Shown: positions 29,801-40,288, counted from the stretch's first letter. The stretch: DNA of 64,000 nucleotides from Crossiella sp. SN42 (GCF_023897065.1 NZ_JAMHIV010000008.1:185420-249419), one strand, 5' to 3'. Notes: generated by a model not told the origin, from the sequence alone. Made by a program: numbers and translations.

Positions 29801-31008
29801 ACCTGGCCTTCGGCGCGGGCAAGCTCAAGCACGAGTTCGGCGACACCCGGCACCGCAACGTCGGCTACGTGCCGGTCGGCACCACCCGCTTCCGCGAGTA
29901 CTTCCACCCGTCCATCACCGCCGACCTGGACCGGATCACCAGCGTCGGCCCGGTGTGCGTGGCTCCGGACGGCAAGCCCTGGCCGGTGCCCAGCAGCCGC
30001 AGGCCGCTGCCACCGCGACCGGCCTACCTGGTGCCCACCTTCCGCTGGGAGACGGTCAACGACGAGGAGAACCGCCGCCGCACCAGCATCCGGCGCTGCG
30101 CCGGGGTGCGGATCTACCTGGAACGCCCCTGGTTCTCCTCCGGCGATGACGAGCTGCTCGCCGTGGTGCTCGACCCGCGACGGCAGCTGCCGCCGGAACT
30201 GCGCAGCGACTGGGGCGTGGACCCGGTCTGGGCGGAGAGCACCCAGCTGCCGCCGCTGGCCGCGGACCGGATCACCAACCCGGCCGCCTCCGCCACCGGA
30301 CTGGCCATGGCCGAGACCCTGGCCGGCGGCCCGGCCACGGTGGACGTGGTCGCGGTGCAGCCGGAGTTCGACCCGGACAAGGGCCTGTGGTTCGCCGACG
30401 TGGACCTCGACCCCGGCGTGCCCACCGCCTACTTCCCGCTGCTGCGCCTGGCCCTGGCCCGCTACCAGCCGCACTCGTTGGCCGGGCTCGAGCTGTCCTC
30501 GATCGTGCTCGCCGAGTTCACCCAGCTGGTGCCCGCCCGCACCCTGCTGGCCGAGGAGACCGCCGACGGCGTCCGGCTGACCCTGCGCGGCGCGGCCACC
30601 GCGGACGCGCTCGGCGCCAAGGCGGGCACCGGGCTCGCCGCGGCCGCGGCCAGCCGCCGGGTCCGGGTGAGCGTGCAGGTCAAGCGGAGCACCGAGGAGG
30701 AGTTCGACTGGCGCCAGGTGGCCACCGGCGAGCTGGCCTGCGTGGCCGACGGCGCCGGGTTCGCCTGGACCGGCGGGCTGCCGCCGGTGGAGGTCTCGAT
30801 CACCCGCGACTACCGGCTGGTCCTGGAGGAGCACGAACGCCACCAGGCCGACCCGGACGCGGCCGAGGAGACCGTCCCGGTCGGTGGCACGCCGACGCCG
30901 GTGGGCTACCGCCTGGTGCACGCCGACCGGGTGCCGCTGGACGCCCGGATCGGGCGGCTCGTGCTGGACTTCTCAGACTTTATCGTTACTGGCGGTAACA
31001 CCCTCTAG
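26836..31008 (+). CDS. very large protein of unknown function (1390 aa), second of a two-gene unit
   Basis: I recognise no family. The protein has no signal peptide and no clear membrane helix. Around residues 545-600 the segment GQTYRLRARLVDLAGNS followed by a Pro-rich strand looks like an immunoglobulin-like beta sandwich, and long beta-rich stretches with many charged residues fill the rest. The N-terminal 200 residues are more helical. The C-terminus ends in a strand-rich segment (GRLVLDFSDFIV). It begins 1 nt after the stop of the 1095-residue gene, so both must be made together. Size, beta content and pairing recall structural or adhesion-type parts of a larger assembly; this is conjecture. 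Confidence 0.8.
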   Translation: MTAPATHKAVWTALPNGFHPDGRARLSVLVSPRIEAATLGEGPFLDWPLMLSGLISGLGLVFSWAGQTHRVAAEVENRYAGPDSTLWQTLFPPGSPCQSTVDRAANGGIDELRSFPGTQVHDRVTAMYRRLAGKVAEGRLNAEDTREVIRGCGDPPPESQLGFAFPALNNLRQDDTFIGASQFAANPAQSFRDLNDLFEPGGGQPPPIGLVAEAAPQHIYRDYRYGARHTFAESFQYYRRSSFRAEDEPAPAVTAPEKPKLTVAGVCGLLGDYPALQRRFGLVVDLLVTLPAGLPETGATVSVDPGPGAAASLKLPELLPLTRLRHLPGRRFEAATAANSRLKDRYLDLSQQKSWAVTDLDVDSAAIRIADFSAAVQRISAEAGNRMGTGLPALRNAGITLLATDRDRWFAEQLGGNTVRALAAEAPTVTAEALVRGYRVDVGLAEAPTAPVTAWYSLCRRRGSYALRPATGQVIPITGVAEDEGQVKTSATTKSAPADTRAFTHEALFGWDGWSLSAPRPGRTIAEDGTVVVPERQVDEKFPLDTSFTPVPGSLPKLRFGQTYRLRARLVDLAGNSPELTDPSTVDIESAPVTYRRWEPVPHPVVVPRHAFNEGESNERLVIRSTVDEDGREVSATFWALDNRDVPDHNDDPLPADGLSRRYRDTDERHLAPPKAALQLAEQHGKYDDVLGGNPSAEQRRRFLVAASREAGSFTDVVVRRADHPELTVDLRHRIKVATHNSKAPGPVTDLRTLRKGGELQEGEFVVHTGDDLLLPYLPDPLARGLSLRGLPTEDPEGTDEVHSFYGILHREWPDAGPIRLVLEEGDGEPRFSAASRTLTVQLLKGEVRTIRLSCALEEADLELLHGWRLLTESEEWRRFTPAERELLTKATVNGENWMLTPWVDLTLVHAVERPIARPVLHDLSFPRAAGATFTEVHGVLVADAPSTGRVDVDATWQEWLDDPAEEAPRRVSARTRLGGLELREIEDNLAFGAGKLKHEFGDTRHRNVGYVPVGTTRFREYFHPSITADLDRITSVGPVCVAPDGKPWPVPSSRRPLPPRPAYLVPTFRWETVNDEENRRRTSIRRCAGVRIYLERPWFSSGDDELLAVVLDPRRQLPPELRSDWGVDPVWAESTQLPPLAADRITNPAASATGLAMAETLAGGPATVDVVAVQPEFDPDKGLWFADVDLDPGVPTAYFPLLRLALARYQPHSLAGLELSSIVLAEFTQLVPARTLLAEETADGVRLTLRGAATADALGAKAGTGLAAAAASRRVRVSVQVKRSTEEEFDWRQVATGELACVADGAGFAWTGGLPPVEVSITRDYRLVLEEHERHQADPDAAEETVPVGGTPTPVGYRLVHADRVPLDARIGRLVLDFSDFIVTGGNTL
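27130..27140 (+). repeat. TCCACTGTGGA iterated palindrome, copy 3
   Basis: This exact copy lies inside the large second gene, where it encodes Ser-Thr-Val-Asp. The symmetry extends to GTCCACTGTGGAC. Confidence 0.6.
28585..28595 (+). repeat. TCCACTGTGGA iterated palindrome, copy 4
   Basis: This exact copy lies inside the large second gene, again encoding Ser-Thr-Val-Asp and again extending to GTCCACTGTGGAC. Confidence 0.6.
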
Positions 31009-31040
31009 CGGCGAGGACAGGTCCTCTCTACTTTGGGTAC

Positions 31041-32708
31041 ATGACCCAACTCGCCAGTAACAACGACTACGACGTCCTGGTGATCGGTTCCGGCTTCGGT
31101 GGCAGCGTGGCCGCGCTGCGGCTGGTGGAGAAGGGCTACCGGGTGGCGGTGCTGGAGGCCGGGCGCCGCTTCGCCGACGAGGAGTTCGCCAAGACCTCCT
31201 GGGACCTGCGCCGCTTCCTCTGGGCGCCGAAGCTCGGCTGCTTCGGCGTGCAGCGGATCCATATGCTGCGCAACGTGCTGATCCTGGCCGGGGCCGGGGT
31301 CGGCGGCGGGTCGCTGAACTACGCGAACACGCTGTACCGGCCGCTCAAGCCGTTCTACCGGGACCAGCAGTGGGCGCACATCACCGACTGGGAGGCCGAG
31401 CTCGCGCCCTACTACGAGCAGGCCACCCGGATGCTCGGCGTGGTGCCCAACCCGAGCACCACCCCCTCGGACGAGGTGATCAAGGACGTGGCCGGGGACA
31501 TGGGCGTGGCCGGCACCTTCCACACCACCCCGGTCGGCGTGTTCTTCGACCGGCCCGGCCAGCGCGCCGCGGACCCGTACTTCGGCGGCGCCGGGCCGGA
31601 ACGCACCGGCTGCACCGAGTGCGGCTCCTGCATGACCGGCTGCCGGGTCGGCGCGAAGAACACGCTGATGAAGAACTACCTCTACCTGGCCGAGCGCAAG
31701 GGCGCGGAGGTCTTCCCGCTGACCACGGTCACCGGCCTGCGCAGGCGTGCCGACGGCGGCTGGGTGGTGGCCACCGAGCGCACCGGCTCCTGGCTGCGCA
31801 AGGGCCGCCGCACCTTCACCGCGGGCCAGGTGGTGCTCGCGGCAGGCACCTGGGGCACCCAGAACCTGCTGCACAAGCTGCGGGACAACGGTTCGCTGCC
31901 CGCGCTCTCGCCGAGGCTGGGCCAGCTCACCCGCACCAACTCCGAGGCCATCCTGGGCGCGAAGGCCACCAAGGTGGACCCGAACCGGGACTTCACCAAG
32001 GGCGTGGCCATCACCTCCTCGTTCCACCCCGACGAGGACACCCACATCGAGCCGGTCCGCTACGGCAAGGGCAGCAACGCGATGGGCCTGCTCCAGGCGC
32101 CCGCGGTGGCCACCATGCTGCGGCACCCGCTGCTCACCCTGCGGAACCTCTCGGTGCGCAGGTGGAGCGAGCGCACGGTGATCCTGCTGGTGATGCAGAG
32201 CCTGGACAACTCGATCACCACCTTCACCAAGCGCGGCTGGCTGGGCGGCCGCAAGCTCAGCTCCAAACAGGGCCACGGCGCGCCCAACCCGAACTCCATC
32301 CCGGCCGGGGTCAAGGCCGCCGAACTGGCCGCTGACAAGATCAACGGCATCCCCGGCGGCGCGATCAGCGAGATGTTCAACATCCCGATGACCGCGCACT
32401 TCCTCGGCGGCTGCCCGATCGGCCTGGACGCCGAGCACGGTGTGATCGACCCCTACCACCGGGTGCACGGCTACCCCGGGTTGTCCATCGTGGACGGCTC
32501 GGCCATCTCGGCGAACCTGGGCGTGAACCCCTCGCTGACCATCACCGCCCAGGCCGAGCGCGCCCTCTCGCTGTGGCCCAACAAGGGCGAGGCCGACCCC
32601 CGGCCCGCCCAGGGCGCCCCGTACCAGCGCCTCAACCCCGTCCTCCCGGTCAGCCCCGCCGTGCCCGCGGCCGCTCCCGGCGCGCTCCGCCTGCCCATCG
32701 TGAGCTGA
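31041..32708 (+). CDS. choD: GMC oxidoreductase, ChoD-like (cholesterol/sterol oxidase family)
   Basis: The 555-residue FAD enzyme has the dinucleotide motif VIGSGFGGSVAALRLVEKG at 15-33, the GMC segment GAGVGGGSLNYAN near 88, and the C-terminal NLGVNPSLTITAQAERAL. A cysteine cluster GCTECGSCMTGC near residue 195 (spacing C-x2-C-x2-C-x3-C) is shared with M. tuberculosis ChoD, and the gene lies downstream of guaB3 as there. Family members are annotated as cholesterol oxidases, but sterol oxidation by this subgroup is debated. No ribosome site is visible close to the ATG; TACTTT sits seven bases upstream, which fits a leaderless transcript. A hairpin terminator follows. Confidence 0.88.
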   Translation: MTQLASNNDYDVLVIGSGFGGSVAALRLVEKGYRVAVLEAGRRFADEEFAKTSWDLRRFLWAPKLGCFGVQRIHMLRNVLILAGAGVGGGSLNYANTLYRPLKPFYRDQQWAHITDWEAELAPYYEQATRMLGVVPNPSTTPSDEVIKDVAGDMGVAGTFHTTPVGVFFDRPGQRAADPYFGGAGPERTGCTECGSCMTGCRVGAKNTLMKNYLYLAERKGAEVFPLTTVTGLRRRADGGWVVATERTGSWLRKGRRTFTAGQVVLAAGTWGTQNLLHKLRDNGSLPALSPRLGQLTRTNSEAILGAKATKVDPNRDFTKGVAITSSFHPDEDTHIEPVRYGKGSNAMGLLQAPAVATMLRHPLLTLRNLSVRRWSERTVILLVMQSLDNSITTFTKRGWLGGRKLSSKQGHGAPNPNSIPAGVKAAELAADKINGIPGGAISEMFNIPMTAHFLGGCPIGLDAEHGVIDPYHRVHGYPGLSIVDGSAISANLGVNPSLTITAQAERALSLWPNKGEADPRPAQGAPYQRLNPVLPVSPAVPAAAPGALRLPIVS

Positions 32709-32716
32709 CTCCCGGC

Positions 32717-32746
32717 CGCCCACTGAGATCACGCTCAGTGGGCGGA
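32717..32746 (+). terminator. terminator after the ChoD-like gene
   Basis: A perfect 12-bp stem, CCGCCCACTGAG with CTCAGTGGGCGG, has a six-base loop and starts 9 nt after the stop codon. Confidence 0.88.
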
Positions 32747-32871
32747 ATGGTGACGATCTCGGCCGATGGGGTACGGCAGGTAGCTGATCCATCACGGAAT
32801 GTTCCCCGCGAGTGTGACCGCTGGCACAGTGTGGGGATGGATCAGCCGATAGAGGACGTTGGGGAGCGGGC

Positions 32872-34416
32872 ATGAGTGCGGAGTGTGTGCTCGTGGTCGG
32901 CGGCGGCCCGGTCGGACTGATGGGCGCGCTGCTGCTGGCCAGGGCCGGGGTGCCCAGCGTGGTGCTGGAGGCGGCGGCGGAACGGGCCACCATCGGCAGC
33001 CGGTCCATCTGCGTCCAGGGGGACGTGCTGGACATCCTGGAGCGGGTCGGCCTCGGCGAGCGGGTGGCCGCGGCCGGGGTCACCTGGCACACCGGGCGCA
33101 CCTACTACCGCGAGCACGAGGTGCTCACCGTCCGGCTGCCGCACCGGCAGGGCTTCCCGCCGTTTGTGAACCTGCCGCAGACCGACCTGGAACGGCTGCT
33201 GGACGAGCGGGTCGCGGCCGAGCCGATGGTCACCGTGCACCTGGGCCACAAGGTGATCGGGCTGAGCCAGGACCGCGAGGGCGTCGAGGTGGTGGTGAGC
33301 ACCCCCGACGGCGAGCGGACCTTCCGGGGCAGCCACTGCCTGGCCGCCGACGGCCCGCGCTCGCTGGTCCGCCAGCTGCTGGACCTGCCGTTCCAGGGCT
33401 ACAGCTTCCGGGACAAGTTCCTCATCGCGGACATCCGCGCCCCGCTGGGCCACGCCGCCGAGCGCCGCTTCTACTTCGACCCGCCGGCCAACCCCGGCCG
33501 CCAGGTGCTGGTGCACCCGCAGCCGCAGGGCCGCTGGCGGATCGACTGGCAGGTGCCCGACGACTTCGACCTGACCGAGGCCAGGAGCAACGGCGGCCTG
33601 GACACCCTGGTCCGCTCGGTGGTCGGCGAGGCCGACTACGAGCTGGAGTGGGCCTCGGTCTACCGCTTCCACCAGCGCTGCGTGCCCGCGATGCGGATCG
33701 GCCGGGTGCTGCTGGCCGGGGACGCCGCGCACGTGATGAGCCCGTTCGGCGCGCGCGGCCTGAACTCCGGCATCGCGGACGCGGAGAACGCGGCCTGGAA
33801 GATCGCCTTCGACCGGGCGGGCTGGGGCGGCCCGCTGCTGCTGCACTCCTACGACGCCGAGCGCCGGGCCGCGGCCAGGGAGAACCTGCGCGTCACCGGC
33901 GAGACCATGCGCTTCCTGGTGCCGCGCACCGGAGCCGAGCAGGCCTACCGCCGGGACGTGCTGGAGCGCAGCGTGCGCGAGCCCGCCGCCCGCGCCAAGA
34001 TCGACTCCGGCAAGCTGGCCGAGCCCTTCTACTACCTGGACTCCCCGCTGACCACACCCGCCCAGCCCACCGAGATCGCCGCCTTCCCGCGCGATCCTGG
34101 CGTGCCAAGGCCGCCGCTGCCCGGCGTGCTGTGCCCGGACACCTCGCTGGCCGGGCACGGCAGGCTGCGCCCGCACTTCGGCCCGGAGTTCCACCTGCTC
34201 ACCGTGGCCTCCCGGCCGCGCCTGCCCAAGGGCCCGCCGGTGCACGTGCAGCCGCTGGAGGAGGCCGCCGACGGCGGCGCGCTGGCCGAGGCGCTGCGGA
34301 TGCCGCCCGGCTCGGCCGCGCTGGTCCGCCCGGACGGCCACCTGGCCGCGGTGCTGCGCGCCGGGGACCTGGGCGCGGGACTGGTCAGCGCGCTGCGTCG
34401 CGCGACCGGGTGGTGA
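32872..34416 (+). CDS. FAD-dependent class A monooxygenase
   Basis: The 514-residue flavoprotein is of the aromatic hydroxylase type. It has the FAD-binding VVGGGPVGLMGALLLARAG at 8-26, the DG motif (CLAADGPRSLVRQLL, about 159) and the second FAD motif RVLLAGDAAHVMSPFGARGLNSGIADAENAAWK near 280. These place it with 3-(3-hydroxyphenyl)propionate hydroxylase-like and polyketide hydroxylases. It inserts one oxygen atom into an aromatic ring using NAD(P)H; the substrate is not known. The Rossmann-like C-terminal region (after 400) is the thioredoxin-like end common in this class. The start is an ATG shortly after GGGGAG. Confidence 0.88.
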   Translation: MSAECVLVVGGGPVGLMGALLLARAGVPSVVLEAAAERATIGSRSICVQGDVLDILERVGLGERVAAAGVTWHTGRTYYREHEVLTVRLPHRQGFPPFVNLPQTDLERLLDERVAAEPMVTVHLGHKVIGLSQDREGVEVVVSTPDGERTFRGSHCLAADGPRSLVRQLLDLPFQGYSFRDKFLIADIRAPLGHAAERRFYFDPPANPGRQVLVHPQPQGRWRIDWQVPDDFDLTEARSNGGLDTLVRSVVGEADYELEWASVYRFHQRCVPAMRIGRVLLAGDAAHVMSPFGARGLNSGIADAENAAWKIAFDRAGWGGPLLLHSYDAERRAAARENLRVTGETMRFLVPRTGAEQAYRRDVLERSVREPAARAKIDSGKLAEPFYYLDSPLTTPAQPTEIAAFPRDPGVPRPPLPGVLCPDTSLAGHGRLRPHFGPEFHLLTVASRPRLPKGPPVHVQPLEEAADGGALAEALRMPPGSAALVRPDGHLAAVLRAGDLGAGLVSALRRATGW

Positions 34417-34480
34417 CCGGCGTTACAGCCAACGAACGCAGGCGATAGGGCGTCTCCTGTACGGGCACAGGAGGTGACCA

Positions 34481-35947
34481 ATGGATCGACGAGGATTCCT
34501 GCGGCTGGCCGGGGCCGGCGCCGCGGCACTGGCCACCGGCGCGTGCGGCGCCGGTGCGGAGGCGCCGCCCAGCGGTACCACCAGCGCCACCACCACCCCG
34601 CCGGGCACCACCGGCCCGCCCCCGCCGCCGGACTGGGCCGCGCTGCGCGCCAAGGTCCCGGTGCTGCTGCCGCCGGAGAAGGACTTCACCGCCGCCTGGT
34701 CCCCGTTCAACGCCGCGCTCCAGCTGCCGCCACCGGCCGCGCTGGCCCGCTGCGAGATCCCGGAGCAGGTGCAGGAATGCCTTGAGGTGGCGCGCAAGTC
34801 CAAGATCGCGGTGGCCGCGCGCAGCGGCGGGCACAGCTACGCCGGCTTCAGCGCCCCGGCCGGTGGTCTGGTGGTCGATGTGTCCCCGATGCGCGAGGTC
34901 CGGGTGCAGCCCGACGGCACCGCGGTGATCGGCGCGGGCGCCAAGCTCGCCGACGTCTACGCCGGACTGGCCCGCGCCGGGCGCGCGCTGCCCGCCGGGT
35001 CCTGTCCCTCGGTCGGCATCGCCGGACTCACCCTCGGCGGCGGGATCGGCGTGCTGGCCCGCAAGCTCGGCCTCACCTGCGACCACCTGCGGACCGCCCA
35101 GGTGGTGCTGGCCGACGGCTCGCTGCGCACCGCCTCGGCCGACTCCGAGCAGGAGCTGTTCTGGGCCCTGCGCGGCGGGGGCGGCGGCAACTTCGCGCTG
35201 GTCACCCAGTTCGAGTTCGGCACCGTGCCCGCGCCGGGCCTGACCGTGTTCTCGCTGCGCTTCCCGGCCGGGTCCGCCGCCTCGGTGCTCGGCGCCTGGC
35301 AGGACTGGATCGGCTCGGCTCCGCCGGAGCTGTGGTCGATCTGCCACCTGCTCGGCGGCACGCCACCGGCCGCCATGGTCGCCGGCTGCTACGTCGGCGG
35401 CGCGGGCGGGCTGAACCCGCTGCTGGACCAGCTGGTCAGCGCCGCGGGCGCGCGGCCGACCCAGCGCATGGCGCAGCCCAAGGGCTACCTGGACGCGATG
35501 CGGCACTTCGCGGGCAACGGCGGCGGCAAGCGCGAGGGCTTCGCCGCCGCCTCCCGGATCGTGGAGCACAAGATCAGCAACCCGGACCGGGTGGTCGGCC
35601 AGGTGCAGGGCCGCAAGATGGACCTGCTCTTCGACGGCCTCGGCGGCGCGGTCGGCGAGATCGGCGTGGCCGACACCGCCTTCCCGCACCGCAAGGCACT
35701 GGCCAGCGTGCAGATCTACGCCCCGGCCGAACGCGCCGAGCACGCCAGGCAGCTCGCCGCGGTCACCGAGGTGCAGAGCGCGCTGACCGGCCTGGTCGGC
35801 AAGGGCAGCTACGTGAACTACCTGGACGCCGCGCAGAAGGACTGGGCGCGGGCCTACTACGGCCCGAACCTGGACCGGCTGCGCGCGGTGGCCACCCGGT
35901 ACGACCCGGACGGGGTGTTCCGCTTCGCCCAGGGGCTCACCAGCTGA
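34481..35947 (+). CDS. exported BBE-type FAD oxidoreductase with bicovalent flavin site
   Basis: This is a 488-residue berberine bridge enzyme-like oxidase. The N-terminus DRRGFLRLAG is a twin-arginine signal, with a possible weak lipobox (ATGAC) and a Thr/Pro-rich spacer, so the enzyme is exported folded with its cofactor and perhaps membrane-anchored. The FAD domain shows ARSGGHSYAG (the His that links to the 8-alpha position) and GSCPSVGIAGLTLGGGIG (Cys that links to C6), so a doubly attached flavin is expected. The C-terminal YVNYLD and YYGPNLDRLRAVATRYDP match the BBE domain. Such enzymes oxidise sugars or alcohol groups of natural products. The end overlaps the convergent aldehyde dehydrogenase gene by 11 nt. 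Confidence 0.9.
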   Translation: MDRRGFLRLAGAGAAALATGACGAGAEAPPSGTTSATTTPPGTTGPPPPPDWAALRAKVPVLLPPEKDFTAAWSPFNAALQLPPPAALARCEIPEQVQECLEVARKSKIAVAARSGGHSYAGFSAPAGGLVVDVSPMREVRVQPDGTAVIGAGAKLADVYAGLARAGRALPAGSCPSVGIAGLTLGGGIGVLARKLGLTCDHLRTAQVVLADGSLRTASADSEQELFWALRGGGGGNFALVTQFEFGTVPAPGLTVFSLRFPAGSAASVLGAWQDWIGSAPPELWSICHLLGGTPPAAMVAGCYVGGAGGLNPLLDQLVSAAGARPTQRMAQPKGYLDAMRHFAGNGGGKREGFAAASRIVEHKISNPDRVVGQVQGRKMDLLFDGLGGAVGEIGVADTAFPHRKALASVQIYAPAERAEHARQLAAVTEVQSALTGLVGKGSYVNYLDAAQKDWARAYYGPNLDRLRAVATRYDPDGVFRFAQGLTS

Positions 35948-37394
35948 CGCCGGTCAGCACCACCACCCGCTCCTCGGTGAAGTCGTTCATCGTGGTGCGC
36001 ACGCCCTCGCGCCCGACGCCGGAGCCCTTGACCCCGCCGTAGGGCAGCTGGTCCGCGCGGTAGGACGGCACATCGCCGATGATCACGCCGCCCACCTCCA
36101 GCTCGGTGCCCGCCCGGAACGCGGTCTGGATGTCGTGGGTGAACACCCCGGCCTGCAGGCCGAAGGCGGAGTCGTTGACCTCGGCGAAGGCCTCGTCCAC
36201 GCCGTCCACCGCGGCCACCGCGAGCACCGGTCCGAAGACCTCCTCACACCACACCTTGGCGTCCTTGGGCACCTCGGTGAGCACGGTCGGGGCCACCGTG
36301 GCGCCCTCCCTGGTGCCCCCGGCCAGCACCTTCGCGCCGGCCCCGGTCGCCTCGGAGATCCACTGCTCCACCCGCTTGGCCGCGTCCTCGTCGACCAGCG
36401 GGCCGACCTCCACCTCCGGGTCGTGCGGGCTGCCGGTGCGCAGCGCGTTCACCGCGCTGAGGAGCCTGGGCAGGAAGTCCTCGTACACCGCCCGGTCCAC
36501 CAGCACCCGCTGCACCGCGATGCAGGACTGCCCGGCCTGGTAGTTGCTGAACAGCGCGATCCGCTGCGCCGCGAAGTCCAGGTCGGCCTCGGAGCTCCAG
36601 TCGCCGCAGACCACCGCGGCCGCGTTACCGCCCAGCTCCAGCACCACGTGCTTGCGCGGCGCCGAGTCCATGATCGAGAAGCCTACCGGCCCCGACCCGG
36701 TGAAGCTGACCACCGGCAGCCGCTCGTCCCGCACCAGCGCCGCGGTCTCCTCGTTGCCCACCGGCAGCACCGAGAACGCGCCCTTGGGCAGGTCGGTCTC
36801 GGCCAGGATCTCGCCCAGGATCAGCGCGGTCAGCGGGGTGCGCGGCGCGGGCTTGATGATGATCGGCGCGCCCACCGCCAGCGCCGGGGCCACCTTGTGC
36901 GCCACCAGGTTCAGCGGGAAGTTGAACGGCGCGATGCCCAGCACCGGGCCGCGCGGGACGCGCTTGACCATCGCCACCCTGCCCTCGGCCGAGGGGTCGG
37001 TGTCCAGCCTGGTCAGCTCGCCGGTGAACCGGCGCGCCTCCTCCGCGGCCAGCCGGAAGGTGTGCACCGCGCGGCCGACCTCGCCGACGGCCCACTTCAG
37101 CGGCTTGCCGTTCTCCGCGGTGATGATCTCGGCGATCTCCTCGGTCCGCTCGGCCAGCCGCTTCGACACGTGCGCCAGCGCATTGGCCCGCAGGTGCGCG
37201 GGGGAGGAGCGGAACTCGGTGAACACCGCGGCGGCCGCGGCCACGGCGCGCTCGACCTGCTCCGGTCCTGGCACGCTGACGGTGGCGACCTCGCTGCCGT
37301 CGAAGGGGTGGCGCACGACCAGCTCGCTGACGCCCGGCTCGGGCGATCCGGCGATGAAGGACGGTCGGGGCTTCGGGGGCTCCAGGTCGGTCAT
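35937..37394 (-). CDS. NAD(P)-dependent aldehyde dehydrogenase
   Basis: The 485-residue aldehyde dehydrogenase superfamily protein has the Rossmann segment [20 protein letters not shown], the FTGSGPVG motif (about 225), the catalytic glutamate in LELGGNAA (about 250) and the catalytic cysteine in [11 protein letters not shown] (about 287). It oxidises an aldehyde to the acid; the exact aldehyde cannot be told from the sequence. The subgroup resembles succinate-semialdehyde/glyceraldehyde-type enzymes. The ATG start is the one just before the conserved N-terminus. It is divergent from guaA, with 148 bp between the two. Confidence 0.92.
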   Translation of the reverse strand: MTDLEPPKPRPSFIAGSPEPGVSELVVRHPFDGSEVATVSVPGPEQVERAVAAAAAVFTEFRSSPAHLRANALAHVSKRLAERTEEIAEIITAENGKPLKWAVGEVGRAVHTFRLAAEEARRFTGELTRLDTDPSAEGRVAMVKRVPRGPVLGIAPFNFPLNLVAHKVAPALAVGAPIIIKPAPRTPLTALILGEILAETDLPKGAFSVLPVGNEETAALVRDERLPVVSFTGSGPVGFSIMDSAPRKHVVLELGGNAAAVVCGDWSSEADLDFAAQRIALFSNYQAGQSCIAVQRVLVDRAVYEDFLPRLLSAVNALRTGSPHDPEVEVGPLVDEDAAKRVEQWISEATGAGAKVLAGGTREGATVAPTVLTEVPKDAKVWCEEVFGPVLAVAAVDGVDEAFAEVNDSAFGLQAGVFTHDIQTAFRAGTELEVGGVIIGDVPSYRADQLPYGGVKGSGVGREGVRTTMNDFTEERVVVLTGVSW

Positions 37395-37542
37395 GGCAAT
37401 CACCGTAAGCCTGACCCCGGCATCAGCACAGGGTGATCCCGGCGTCGCACCGGGTCCCCGGCCACCCCCCGGGCGTTCCCGTGGCCGCGCGGCTGGGAGA
37501 ATCGGGTTCTCGTTCCCGGTCCTGACCTGGAGGTTCGCCACG

Positions 37543-39117
<1,575 letters not shown>

Positions 39118-39124
39118 GCCGGGC

Positions 39125-40165
39125 CTAGGCCGAGGCGCGGCGGATCAGCTCGGTCGGGAGGACCTCCCGGCCGGGCTCGACCTCCTCGCCGGCGACCAGC
39201 CGGAGCAGCGTCCGCACCATCCGGCGCATCTGCTCGGCCGGGTGCTGCCGGATGGTGGTCAGCGGCGGGTCGGACAGCGGGGCCACCGCGGGCTGGTCGT
39301 CGAAGCCGATCACCGCGATGTCCTCCGGCACCCGCTTGCCCGCCGCCCGCAGCACCCGCAGCGCGCCATCGGCCATCAGGTCGTTCGCCGCGAACACCGC
39401 GTCCAGCTCGGGCAGCCGTTCGAGCAGCTCCCGCATGGCCTGCTCGCCGCCCTGACGGGTGAACTCGCCACAGGCGGTCAGCTGAGCGGCCCGCTCCTGG
39501 CTCACGCCCATCGCCTGCTGCCAGCCGGTCAGCCGGTCCAGCGCGGCCTTCTCATCCGACGGCCCGGTGATGGTGGCCACCGTGCGGCGGCCGAGGCCGA
39601 GCAGGTGCTCGGTGGCCATCCGCGCGCCGCCCACGTTGTCGTTGTCCACCAGGTGCAGGCCGTCCTCCGGCATCCACAGCTTGCCGCCGAAGACCACCGG
39701 GATGGGCAGGCCGGCCACCGCCTCCGGCAGCGGGTCCCGCTTGTGCGGGGCCAGCAGCAGCGCGCCGTCCACGTGCCCGGCGCCCAGGAAGCGCAGCACC
39801 CTGGCGTGCGTGGTCTCGTCCTGGGTCAGCATCAGCACCATCTGGGTGTCCATTGTGGACAGTTCCTCGGTGGCGGTGCGGACCACGGTGGAGAAGTGCG
39901 GGTCGTCGAAGACCTTGTTCTCCGCCTCGGAGAGCACCAGCGCGATCGCCTCGGTGCGCCGGGTGACCAGCGTCCTGGCCGCCTTGTTCGGCACGTAGCC
40001 CAGCTGGCGGACCGCGTTGTGCACGGCCTCGCGCGCCTCCGGGCTGACCCTGGGCGAGTCGTTGATCACCCGGGACACGGTCGCGCGGGACACGCCCGCC
40101 ACCGCGGCCACGTCCTCCAGGGTCGGGCGGCCGAGTCCGTGCGCGAGGGCGGGCGGCGTCTTCAC
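39125..40165 (-). CDS. LacI family transcriptional regulator
   Basis: This is a sugar-responsive type repressor of about 346 residues. The N-terminal LacI helix-turn-helix reads RPTLEDVAAVAGVSRATVSRVIND, followed by the hinge (RQLGYVPNKAARTLVTRRT) and a periplasmic-binding-like effector domain (ALVLSEAENKVFDDPHFS...). The effector is unknown. The GTG chosen is the second of two in frame; the other is 27 nt upstream. Neither has a ribosome site, and TATTAAT just upstream may be a -10 box giving a leaderless message. The gene ends 7 nt from guaA and is separated from the upstream small membrane gene by a hairpin. No sugar-transport genes lie next to it. Confidence 0.9.
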   Translation of the reverse strand: MKTPPALAHGLGRPTLEDVAAVAGVSRATVSRVINDSPRVSPEAREAVHNAVRQLGYVPNKAARTLVTRRTEAIALVLSEAENKVFDDPHFSTVVRTATEELSTMDTQMVLMLTQDETTHARVLRFLGAGHVDGALLLAPHKRDPLPEAVAGLPIPVVFGGKLWMPEDGLHLVDNDNVGGARMATEHLLGLGRRTVATITGPSDEKAALDRLTGWQQAMGVSQERAAQLTACGEFTRQGGEQAMRELLERLPELDAVFAANDLMADGALRVLRAAGKRVPEDIAVIGFDDQPAVAPLSDPPLTTIRQHPAEQMRRMVRTLLRLVAGEEVEPGREVLPTELIRRASA

Positions 40166-40207
40166 CCCGCTATTAATACAGAAAAGGATCACAAAAGCCG
40201 AATGCGC

Positions 40208-40236
40208 CGCCCCGGTGTCGAGAAACCACCGGGGCG
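40208..40236 (-). terminator. terminator between small membrane gene and lacI-type gene
   Basis: A perfect 10-bp stem, CGCCCCGGTG with CACCGGGGCG, with a nine-base loop, lies about 50 nt past the end of the 67-residue gene. The region around it is unusually AT-rich for this genome. Confidence 0.7.
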
Positions 40237-40288
40237 ACGCAAACGGGCAAACGTGAATTCAGTATCGATTTGATTTCCGGCCGGTCAC

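Noticed and set aside
26755..30921. Open frame of 1388 codons on the minus strand opposite the second giant gene
   Set aside because: It is a GC-rich antisense shadow: Val/Gly/His/Arg/Gln-rich translation without domains, fully opposite a frame with normal codon pattern and a coupled start.
39122..39131. Palindrome GGCCTAGGCC between guaA and the lacI-type gene
   Set aside because: It is only 10 bp without loop and overlaps the regulator's stop codon; not enough for a terminator call.
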